5,261 bases of DNA from Saprospiraceae bacterium (GTDB taxonomy: Bacteria > Bacteroidota > Bacteroidia > Chitinophagales > Saprospiraceae), in assembly GCA_013002475.1 (NCBI GenBank), contig JABDJM010000249.1, positions 1 through 5,261 on the forward strand, in the 5' to 3' direction. The translations under genes were made by a program, and so were the position numbers. Each line of letters begins with the position of its first letter. The first letter of the stretch is position 1. Positions 1 to 5,261 of this stretch are shown here, one piece after another. Under the pieces are notes generated by a model, which did not search any database, was not told where the DNA came from, and was given only the letters and a program-made list of their open reading frames with translations.

Positions 1-29
1 CCCGATGGAGATCTCCATCGGGGCTTTTT
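1..29. terminator. Palindromic intrinsic terminator at the left edge
   Basis: Bases 1-22 are a perfect palindrome (CCCGATGGA, loop GATC, TCCATCGGG), followed on the plus strand by GC and five Ts at 25-29. This is the shape of a rho-independent terminator and would stop a plus-strand gene arriving from the left. It lies 23 bases past the stop codon of the minus-strand gene at 46-1125, so it probably ends that transcript too. On the minus strand any T tract would fall outside the window, so the bidirectional role is inferred. Confidence 0.75.
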
Positions 30-45
30 GGTATGATCTTTCTTC

Positions 46-1125
46 TTATTGCTGCTTTACAAATTTCCTTGTAACATAGCCTTGCTTGCTAAAGATCCTT
101 AGGAAGTAGATCCCAGACTTCAACTGAACGGTTGTCTGAACAAATTCATTCAATCCTTCTCGTACTTCTATTGGATAGTCAAGAATGGTCTGACCCGAGA
201 TATCCATCAGCTTCACCTGAACAGATTCCTCAGATTCACTTTCGACCTGGAAGCTCACCTCCGATCCTTTCACCGGATTTGGATAAATCTGACCAACAGT
301 AAACTCAGGACGCTTGCGAATTACTTCTATAGTTTTTGAGATCTGTTCTGACCCATCATAATCTTCTGTTACCAACCGATAATATGATTGTGAAAATGGT
401 GTCTTATCAAGAATCTCATAAGTACCCCCATTCTCAGCACTGGGTGATGCATAGATTCTCTGGACTTCTTCCCAACCTTCACGGCCGTTATTAGAGCGTT
501 GGATCTTATGCCATTTCACATTATCCTCAGAATTAGTTTCCCAGGAGATGATATTCCCTCTGTCAATTGAAGTCGCCCAAATGTTTTCAAGCTCAATTGG
601 AGCTGGGATCAATTCAGAAATGCTCAAATCAAAATCTCCGAAAACTCCGTTTGAAGCTGCATCAATTCTAACAAAGTATTGCTGAGCCGGAATAGTCAAT
701 AATGTCAAATAGGATTTTCGAGGCATTGGTCCTAACATACAATTCAGGTCTAATGCATAATCATCATTCCCAGCGACGCAGCCCATGGCTACGCAACTAG
801 ATCCCATGTAAACGTGAATACGGGTATCAAAATTTGTCGCGGCAAAGCAGGTGCTGATCTCGATTTCATTTCCCGTCCCAACGAAGGAGTAAAAAACATC
901 ATTTGAAAAATTCATACCGCCTGCACATGAAGGAGAAAACTCATTTAGGGCGGTGGATGTAGTCCCAGACACACTCGAAGGAATACTTAGAGGCTGTGCA
1001 TTGGCACAAAGGTCGTTGGCTGCTATGGCAGGCATTACCATTTCGTGCTTTGGAGCTTCATTAATTTCCACATTGGAAAAGAACGGCAAAAAGCCGAACA
1101 GGCAGAACAAGGCCATGATTTTCAT
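46..1125 (-). CDS. Exported protein with one PPC-like module and a T9SS type A sorting domain
   Basis: This is a 359-aa secreted protein of unknown substrate. Residues 1 to about 25 form a hydrophobic signal peptide for Sec export, with no lipobox. Residues 37-170 resemble a bacterial pre-peptidase C-terminal (PPC) beta-sandwich: an NDLCA start (37-41), an FYSF strand (78-81), FDTR (99-102), VY (105-106) and the acidic CVAGNDD (116-122). It has six cysteines (40, 67, 93, 111, 116, 129) and the mature protein has no others, which suggests three disulfides. Residues about 176-270 look like a fibronectin-type linker, with ISWE at 193-196 and SYYRL at 247-251. Residues about 276-359 are a T9SS type A sorting domain (YPNP at 281-284, GIYFLRI near the end), normally cleaved or used for surface anchoring. 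An in-frame TAA lies just two codons upstream, so this ATG is the first possible start; the leader is A-rich with no Shine-Dalgarno. No catalytic domain is visible, so adhesion or matrix roles are guesses. It is a paralog of the gene at 2646-4340. Confidence 0.9.
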   Translation of the reverse strand: MKIMALFCLFGFLPFFSNVEINEAPKHEMVMPAIAANDLCANAQPLSIPSSVSGTTSTALNEFSPSCAGGMNFSNDVFYSFVGTGNEIEISTCFAATNFDTRIHVYMGSSCVAMGCVAGNDDYALDLNCMLGPMPRKSYLTLLTIPAQQYFVRIDAASNGVFGDFDLSISELIPAPIELENIWATSIDRGNIISWETNSEDNVKWHKIQRSNNGREGWEEVQRIYASPSAENGGTYEILDKTPFSQSYYRLVTEDYDGSEQISKTIEVIRKRPEFTVGQIYPNPVKGSEVSFQVESESEESVQVKLMDISGQTILDYPIEVREGLNEFVQTTVQLKSGIYFLRIFSKQGYVTRKFVKQQ

Positions 1126-1210
1126 CTCATTTTACTTTTGGTGCTTACTGAATTGGATTTCCCTGTTTAGGGGGTATCCATTATTGCGCCAAAAGAAAAG
1201 ATAGAAGAAT

Positions 1211-1238
1211 CTGTAATGCGTATTCTACCCTATTACAG
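1211..1238. other. Inverted repeat in the sucC 3' gap
   Basis: CTGTAAT (1211-1217) and ATTACAG (1232-1238) form a perfect 7-bp stem around a 14-base loop. There is no T tract on either side. It sits between the end of sucC and the start of the minus-strand secreted gene, so it could be a weak RNA structure or a protein site; chance is also possible. Confidence 0.25.
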
Positions 1239-1250
1239 GGATAAGCATTC

Positions 1251-1273
1251 ACATATTTATTGGTGAAATATGT
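1251..1273 (-). other. AT-rich hairpin downstream of sucC, possible weak terminator
   Basis: ACATATTT (1251-1258) and AAATATGT (1266-1273) form a perfect 8-bp stem with a 7-base loop, 35 bases past the sucC stop codon in the minus-strand direction. The stem is AT-rich and no T run follows it on the minus strand, so it is not a standard intrinsic terminator. It may be a 3' end stabiliser, or nothing. If it does not terminate, the next minus-strand gene (46-1125) could receive read-through from sucC. Confidence 0.25.
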
Positions 1274-1308
1274 CTGGAAAGACTTTGTTGGAAAGTGAAA
1301 TCTGGATG

Positions 1309-2520
1309 TTAGGCGGTAACCGCTAAAACCTCTTTCACTTTGTCTGCAGCTTCTTGAAGAAGGATAGCTGATTTTACTTCCAGGCCAGACTGATCGATGA
1401 TCTCCTTAGCCAGATCCGCATTCGTTCCTTGCAACCTGACTATGATGGGAATACTCACATCGCCAATATTCTTATACGCATCAACGACACCCTGAGCTAC
1501 CCGATCGCATCGAACAATACCACCGAAGATATTGATCAGGATCGCCTTAACCTTCGAATCCCGCATAATGATCTTAAAGGCTTGTTCCACTCGTTCAGCA
1601 TCAGCAGTGCCTCCCACATCCAGAAAGTTCGCAGGCTCGCCGCCGCTTAGCTTAATAATGTCCATGGTAGACATGGCCAGACCAGCGCCGTTAACCATGC
1701 AACCGACGTTACCGTCAAGGTTGATGAAATTAAGACCATAGCTTTTGGCTTCGACCTCCGTAGGATCCTCCTCATCGGTATCTCGCATAGCAGCAAGATC
1801 CGGATGTCTGAACAGGGCATTTTCATCCAGAGAGACCTTGCAATCCACAGCCAGGATATTTTCTTCCCCTGTATGTACACAAGGGTTGATCTCAAATAAC
1901 GAAGCATCGGACTTTACAAAGGCAGTGTATAAAGAATTGATGAATTTGGTCATTTGCTTGAAGGCCTGGCCACTTAATCCAAGATTAAAGGCCACCTTTC
2001 GCATTTGAAAAGGCAACAGACCCAACAATGGGTCAATGTATTCCTTATGTACAAGATGTGGAGTTTCCTCAGCCACCTTCTCAATATCCATCCCTCCCTG
2101 TGTAGAATAGATAATGACATTTTGCTTTCTCTCTCGGTCCATCAGGATAGAGACATAATACTCCTTGCAGGAATCAAAGTCAGGAAGGTAGGCATCCTCC
2201 TGGATCAATATCTTTCTAACGAGTTTACCAGGACCATCAATTCCTCCCGGGGTTTGCGGAGTCTTAAGCATCATACCAAGGATGTTACCTGCATTTTCCT
2301 TTACTGCTTCAAGATCTTTTGAGAACTTAACTCCGCCTCCTTTTCCACGGCCACCGGCATGGATCTGGGCCTTAACGATGGCAAAATCAGAACCGGAGGC
2401 CTTTTTCACATTTTGATACGCTTCAACGGCTTCGTCTAGTGTAGAAGCAACAAAACCAACTGGCACTGCTACGCCAAACTTCTTTAACAGTTCTTTTCCC
2501 TGATACTCGTGTAAATTCAT
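1309..2520 (-). CDS. sucC: Succinyl-CoA synthetase (ADP-forming) beta subunit
   Basis: SucC is the beta subunit of succinyl-CoA ligase, which interconverts succinyl-CoA and succinate with substrate-level phosphorylation of ADP (or GDP) in the cytoplasmic TCA cycle. The N-terminal ATP-grasp domain (about 1-240) opens with MNLHEYQGKELL and has the nucleotide-binding loop HAGGRGKGGGVK at 54-65. EINP at 210-213 and D226 match the E. coli residues Glu197, Asn199 and Asp213 (phosphate transfer and Mg binding), with the same 14-residue Asn-to-Asp spacing. The C-terminal ligase domain (about 260-385) has GCMVNGAGLA at 273-282, EPANFLDVGG at 295-304 and NIFGGIVRCD at 330-339. At 403 aa it is slightly longer than E. 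coli SucC (388); about nine extra residues fall between 90 and 120. All key residues are present and the gene looks intact. The phosphohistidine is on the alpha subunit, SucD, whose gene is not here. A -7 box lies about 28 bases upstream of the ATG, giving a short leader. Confidence 0.98.
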   Translation of the reverse strand: MNLHEYQGKELLKKFGVAVPVGFVASTLDEAVEAYQNVKKASGSDFAIVKAQIHAGGRGKGGGVKFSKDLEAVKENAGNILGMMLKTPQTPGGIDGPGKLVRKILIQEDAYLPDFDSCKEYYVSILMDRERKQNVIIYSTQGGMDIEKVAEETPHLVHKEYIDPLLGLLPFQMRKVAFNLGLSGQAFKQMTKFINSLYTAFVKSDASLFEINPCVHTGEENILAVDCKVSLDENALFRHPDLAAMRDTDEEDPTEVEAKSYGLNFINLDGNVGCMVNGAGLAMSTMDIIKLSGGEPANFLDVGGTADAERVEQAFKIIMRDSKVKAILINIFGGIVRCDRVAQGVVDAYKNIGDVSIPIIVRLQGTNADLAKEIIDQSGLEVKSAILLQEAADKVKEVLAVTA

Positions 2521-2547
2521 GCTGAAATTTTATTGGAAACGGATGGC

Positions 2548-2555
2548 CAAAAGTA
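2548..2555 (-). promoter_or_regulatory. Putative Bacteroidota -7 box for sucC
   Basis: On the minus strand this reads TACTTTTG, an exact match to the TAnnTTTG -7 element of Bacteroidota promoters. It ends 28 bases before the sucC ATG, which would give a leader of roughly 20 bases. The expected TTG near -33 is not clear; a T-rich TTTTTCC lies at about the right distance. One exact match in about 100 bases is expected by chance roughly once in 40 tries, so this is moderate evidence. It also sits just past the terminator of the upstream gene, which fits sucC having its own promoter. Confidence 0.45.
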
Positions 2556-2596
2556 AGGCATTTTTTATGGCGGAAAAAGAATATCCACAAAAGAGT

Positions 2597-2625
2597 ATGC
2601 CCCGACCTTAGAAAGGTCGGGGCAT
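2597..2625 (-). terminator. Strong intrinsic terminator of the 564-aa secreted protein gene
   Basis: ATGCCCCGACCTT (2597-2609) pairs perfectly with AAGGTCGGGGCAT (2613-2625) across a 3-base loop, a 13-bp GC-rich stem. On the minus strand it is followed by ACTCTTTTG, a short T tract. It lies 20 bases after the stop codon of the gene at 2646-4340 and upstream of sucC, so it separates the two same-strand genes into different transcripts. Confidence 0.85.
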
Positions 2626-2645
2626 CGAAACCTTAAGCTTTGGGC

Positions 2646-4340
2646 TTAATGTTTTAGTATCCTTTGGGTAATGTTTGAATAACCGTCGTTCAAGAGCAAA
2701 ATGTAAGTCCCCGGTGAAAGATTGATCAGATCAATCGGGAGATTGTTGGTCCCTGCTGAGCCCGTTTGAGCTCCTCTGCTCAGAAGATTTCCTCTGATAT
2801 CCAAAATTCTAAATTCCACCAGACGGTTTTCAGGCAAATTGAATTGGACTAATACCGATTCCTTTCCTGGGTTCGGAAAGGCTTTGGATATGGTAAATGC
2901 CGAGGCTTTTCTTTCAATTGAGATCAGATCCGAAACGTTTTCCGAACGATCAAAATCTATACTTCGAAGGCGGTAATAGCTTTTAGAAAGTGGTCTTTCA
3001 TCAAGATATGAGTATGCTGTTAGCAATCCTTGCTCTCCCTGGCTGGCGATCCTGGTAATTTCTGACCAATCAGAAACTCCATCCGAAGAACGCTCCAGGC
3101 TGTGATAGTCCACATTAATCTCTGAACTTGCTTCCCAGGAAATCAGATTGCCGTTTTCTTTTTCTTTTCCATAAAAGCTTAGCAGCTCAAGAGGCAAGGG
3201 AGATGTTGCCAGCGTCAGCGTAAAGGTCCCTGTGGAAGTCCCAAATCCAGAAATGTAGATCAGATAGGTTACTGGACTGCCCGCCGTTGCCGTGGATTCA
3301 AAAGATACAGAGGACTGAAGTCCACCTCCGCACACATTGGCTCCGCCAACTCCTGCATCGTCATCATTACCAGCAACACAGGTTAATCCTGCACAAGATC
3401 CGGAGTATACATTCATTTTTGTATCAAAAGAGGCCACACATACATCCATGGTGATAGTTTCCGGTCCCAAGGACTCATAGGAATACCAGACTCCATTCGA
3501 GCCCGGAGGGACAATACAAGCGGCTGGTGAACCAGTCCCTGTGGATCCGATGGAGGTTCCACCGATCGATCCTGCTGTGATGCTGATCTTGTCAGCGCAA
3601 AGGTCATTGGCTGGAGGGCATCCAAATTGGATGGGTAATAGGTCTAGAGTGCAAGTGGGGTCAGAGACGGAGGTGAACGTGACCGTAATATTTCCTGAGC
3701 CCGGTATATCCGTGATCTGAAAGCCTGTACCAGTTGAGGTAATATTTGAAGGGTTTGTTCCTCCGGCGTCGTTGGTGACGATCCAATCCGTTGAGGATCC
3801 AAGGTCAGAAACATCAAAGGTTACCCTGCTTGATGCCGGGCAAGGAGTCTGATCTGATAAGGCATTACCAACCGTCAAAGGTTCGCAGGAAAGGACGTCC
3901 AAAGTGAAATTAAATCCAGCGGAAGTCCATCGGTTATCCCACTCTATGTAATAAGTTGTCCCTGAAGTTACTGGTGTAGTAAGCGTGGATTGGAACTGAG
4001 CCCCACATCCATCATCATCCGAGGCCACACAGACCAGTGATCCGCAAGTCCCGGTATAGACACTGACGCGGGTATCCACGTTGTCGATACAGGAACTGAT
4101 GGTCATATCACCCGTTGATGTTGGGGTGAACATATACCAATCAGCATGGACGGCGACAGCCCCAAAGCAGCCGGATGCCGAGGCACCGTTTCCACTAATA
4201 GGACCATCCGCGCTGTGAGTTCCCTCTGCTATTACTAATGCCGATGCGCAGAATTCTCCCTGGGCAGTGACTGTTTCGAAAGGAAGGAACAGGAATGCAA
4301 AAGCAAATAGCAATTGCGGGATAAAGTATTTGTATTTCAT
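2646..4340 (-). CDS. Exported protein with two six-cysteine PPC-like modules and a T9SS type A sorting domain
   Basis: This is a 564-aa secreted protein of unknown substrate. A signal peptide covers residues 1-26, with likely cleavage at VTA/QGE. Module A (about 28-149) and module B (about 245-378) are PPC-like beta-sandwiches repeated with a period of 217 residues: cysteines 31, 58, 84, 99, 104 match 248, 275, 301, 316, 321 exactly, and a sixth (112 and 337) shifts by eight. Both have a WY strand (68-69, 285-286), [VF]DT[RK] (88-91, 305-308), VYxG and an acidic motif (CVASDDD 104-110, CVAGNDD 321-327). Between them, about 152-242 is an Ig-like segment with four cysteines (152, 167, 230, 241). 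A fibronectin-like linker follows (ISWE 400-403, SYYRL 454-458), then a T9SS type A sorting domain (FPNP 488-491 to the end). No enzyme domain is seen. The leader is AT-rich with no Shine-Dalgarno, and a strong terminator follows. It is a paralog of the gene at 46-1125; adhesion or surface-matrix roles are only inference. Confidence 0.92.
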   Translation of the reverse strand: MKYKYFIPQLLFAFAFLFLPFETVTAQGEFCASALVIAEGTHSADGPISGNGASASGCFGAVAVHADWYMFTPTSTGDMTISSCIDNVDTRVSVYTGTCGSLVCVASDDDGCGAQFQSTLTTPVTSGTTYYIEWDNRWTSAGFNFTLDVLSCEPLTVGNALSDQTPCPASSRVTFDVSDLGSSTDWIVTNDAGGTNPSNITSTGTGFQITDIPGSGNITVTFTSVSDPTCTLDLLPIQFGCPPANDLCADKISITAGSIGGTSIGSTGTGSPAACIVPPGSNGVWYSYESLGPETITMDVCVASFDTKMNVYSGSCAGLTCVAGNDDDAGVGGANVCGGGLQSSVSFESTATAGSPVTYLIYISGFGTSTGTFTLTLATSPLPLELLSFYGKEKENGNLISWEASSEINVDYHSLERSSDGVSDWSEITRIASQGEQGLLTAYSYLDERPLSKSYYRLRSIDFDRSENVSDLISIERKASAFTISKAFPNPGKESVLVQFNLPENRLVEFRILDIRGNLLSRGAQTGSAGTNNLPIDLINLSPGTYILLLNDGYSNITQRILKH

Positions 4341-4611
4341 AATATTTAATATGTACTAAACAGATAAATAGCAGTCTAAGTAGATTCGTTGTCTATTTGG
4401 GAATTAAGACAGGAAGGAGGGGATTCAGAATTCCGGGTGAGTGTTTGTCCGTTTAGCTTCTGATAGGCATAGAATACCTGAAAAAACTATGCCATCACTG
4501 GGAATTAACCTTTTTATGAAATGATTTCAGATGCAAAAAAAAAATCGATATAACCAAGCTTCTGGGCAACGGTACAATGAGATTAATCGTGTCTAAAGAA
4601 AAATTACAAGG
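4341..4611. other. Divergent intergenic region
   Basis: This 271-base stretch separates the start of the minus-strand secreted protein gene from the start of the plus-strand lipoprotein gene, so promoters for both should lie here. I found no exact TAnnTTTG box in either direction, so none is assigned. The region holds a bulged hairpin at 4461-4497 and a run of ten As at 4535-4544. No open reading frame of meaningful size was found in it. Confidence 0.6.
4461..4497. other. Bulged inverted repeat in the divergent promoter region
   Basis: TGAT-a-GGCATAG (4461-4472) pairs with CTATGCC-ATCA (4487-4497), giving 11 base pairs with one bulged A at 4465 and a 14-base loop. No clear T tract follows immediately on either strand, though TTTTT occurs at 4511-4515. 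It could be an operator half-site pair, with outer-end spacing too wide for a compact dimer site, or a structured leader of the lipoprotein mRNA. Confidence 0.35.
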
Positions 4612-5261
4612 ATGAACAAGATCAAACAACTCCTTTTTATATCCCTTTCAGTTCTATTTTTCACCGGCTGCCTGCAAGACGACTGCACAGAAATTATCAC
4701 CTATCAGAACTATACTCCAATAGTCATGGCCCCAGAAGAATATAGGGTTGAACCAAAAATGGAAGCCCCCAGAGAATTTGAAAAGCCGGGGAAGATCTAC
4801 TACTACCAGGATTATATTTTGCTCAATGAGTTTCGAAAAGGAATCCATCTGATCAACAATATCAATCCGGAAAATCCCGTCCAGGAATCCTTTATAGCCA
4901 TTCCTGGCAACGTAGATATGGCCATTAAAAATGGGATCCTTTTTGCCGATAGCTATAATGATATGATCAGCCTTTCGCTGGGTAACATGGATCATGTCCA
5001 ATTTCTACATAGAGTCGAAGATGTCTATCCGACTTTTGGACAGGACCATAATGGTCTGGAGATCCTCGGCTATGACGTCGAGACGATCACTGAGGAAGTA
5101 ACCTGTGATAGTGACAGATTAGGCGGTGGCTGGGCCATGGACGATGTTTGGTTTGGGGGAAGTCTCGAAAATAGTTTTGATGCCAATAGTAGTTCCGGTG
5201 GATCGACCGGCCTGGGAGGTTCCCTGGCTCGCTTTTCAATAGCCGGAGATCACCTCTATGC
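4612..5261 (+). CDS. Surface lipoprotein with LVIVD-like beta-propeller repeats, cut by the window edge
   Basis: The frame is open from the ATG at 4612 to the right edge (216 complete codons), so the gene continues beyond the window. Residues 1-20 are a lipoprotein signal peptide with lipobox FTGC and lipid cysteine C20. The next residues, LQDDC, resemble the acidic lipoprotein export signal that directs Bacteroidota lipoproteins to the cell surface. Residues about 30-58 are a Pro/Glu-rich spacer. From about 60 the pattern of LVIVD-type propeller blades appears: YYYQDYILLNEFRKGIHLIN, then NPENPV (86-90 region), IPGNVDMAIKNGILFADSY (97-115) and a further strand ISLSL (119-123). A Gly/Ser-rich loop (182-204) precedes LARFSIAGDHLY, the likely start of another blade. 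The start is supported by the signal peptide immediately following it; there is no well-spaced Shine-Dalgarno. Ligand and role are unknown; the propeller assignment rests on my recognition of the repeat style, not on a search. Confidence 0.85.
   Translation, partial: MNKIKQLLFISLSVLFFTGCLQDDCTEIITYQNYTPIVMAPEEYRVEPKMEAPREFEKPGKIYYYQDYILLNEFRKGIHLINNINPENPVQESFIAIPGNVDMAIKNGILFADSYNDMISLSLGNMDHVQFLHRVEDVYPTFGQDHNGLEILGYDVETITEEVTCDSDRLGGGWAMDDVWFGGSLENSFDANSSSGGSTGLGGSLARFSIAGDHLY

Noticed and set aside
1133..1140. TACTTTTG on the plus strand, a perfect -7 box match just outside the 359-aa gene start
   Set aside because: It would drive transcription antisense into sucC, has no TTG upstream, and a match of this strength is expected a few times per window by chance.
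1196..1203. TATCTTTT on the minus strand as a promoter for the 359-aa gene
   Set aside because: It differs from TAnnTTTG at the last base and no -33 element is visible at the right distance.
953..1204. Plus-strand 83-codon open frame overlapping the start of the 359-aa gene
   Set aside because: It is mostly antisense to a well-supported exported protein, has no recognisable domain, and its composition mirrors the opposite strand's codons.
2005..2322. Plus-strand 105-codon open frame inside sucC
   Set aside because: It lies fully antisense to conserved ATP-grasp coding sequence and shows no recognisable protein features.
3413..3625. Minus-strand 70-codon frame inside the 564-aa gene
   Set aside because: It overlaps module B of the secreted protein in another frame and has no features of its own.
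4654..5001. Minus-strand 115-codon open frame at the right side
   Set aside because: It is the shadow of the plus-strand lipoprotein gene, whose signal peptide, lipobox and propeller-like repeats make it the real frame.

Overview
The window reads as chromosomal DNA from a member of the Bacteroidota. Two proteins carry C-terminal type IX secretion (T9SS) type A sorting domains with the [YF]PNP motif, there is a lipoprotein with an acidic export-type motif just after its lipid cysteine, starts lack clear Shine-Dalgarno sites, and a perfect TAnnTTTG -7 box lies in front of sucC. The style of the exported proteins suggests a marine or environmental lineage (Saprospiria-, Cytophagia- or Flavobacteriia-like), but the sequence alone does not settle the class.

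Layout from left to right: a perfect 22-base palindrome with a T tract (terminator, 1-29); a 359-aa exported T9SS protein on the minus strand (46-1125); a 183-base gap with two modest inverted repeats; sucC, the beta subunit of succinyl-CoA synthetase, on the minus strand (1309-2520), with a likely promoter just upstream; a strong 13-bp-stem terminator (2597-2625) that ends the next minus-strand gene; a 564-aa exported T9SS protein (2646-4340); a 271-base divergent intergenic region with a bulged hairpin and an A10 run; and a plus-strand lipoprotein gene starting at 4612 and cut by the right edge at 5261. Coding density is high. I saw no tRNA, rRNA, CRISPR array, insertion sequence or integrase.

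The two T9SS proteins are paralogs flanking sucC. Their C-terminal halves align without gaps over 100 residues with about 42 identities by hand count. Their N-terminal parts are built from the same PPC-like module with six cysteines: one copy in the shorter protein, two in the longer. SucC is a TCA-cycle enzyme with no evident functional link to its secreted neighbours, and its partner sucD is not in the window. The lipoprotein looks like a surface beta-propeller of the LVIVD-repeat type. I do not see a convincing new multi-gene system; the most notable item is the repeated six-cysteine exported module.
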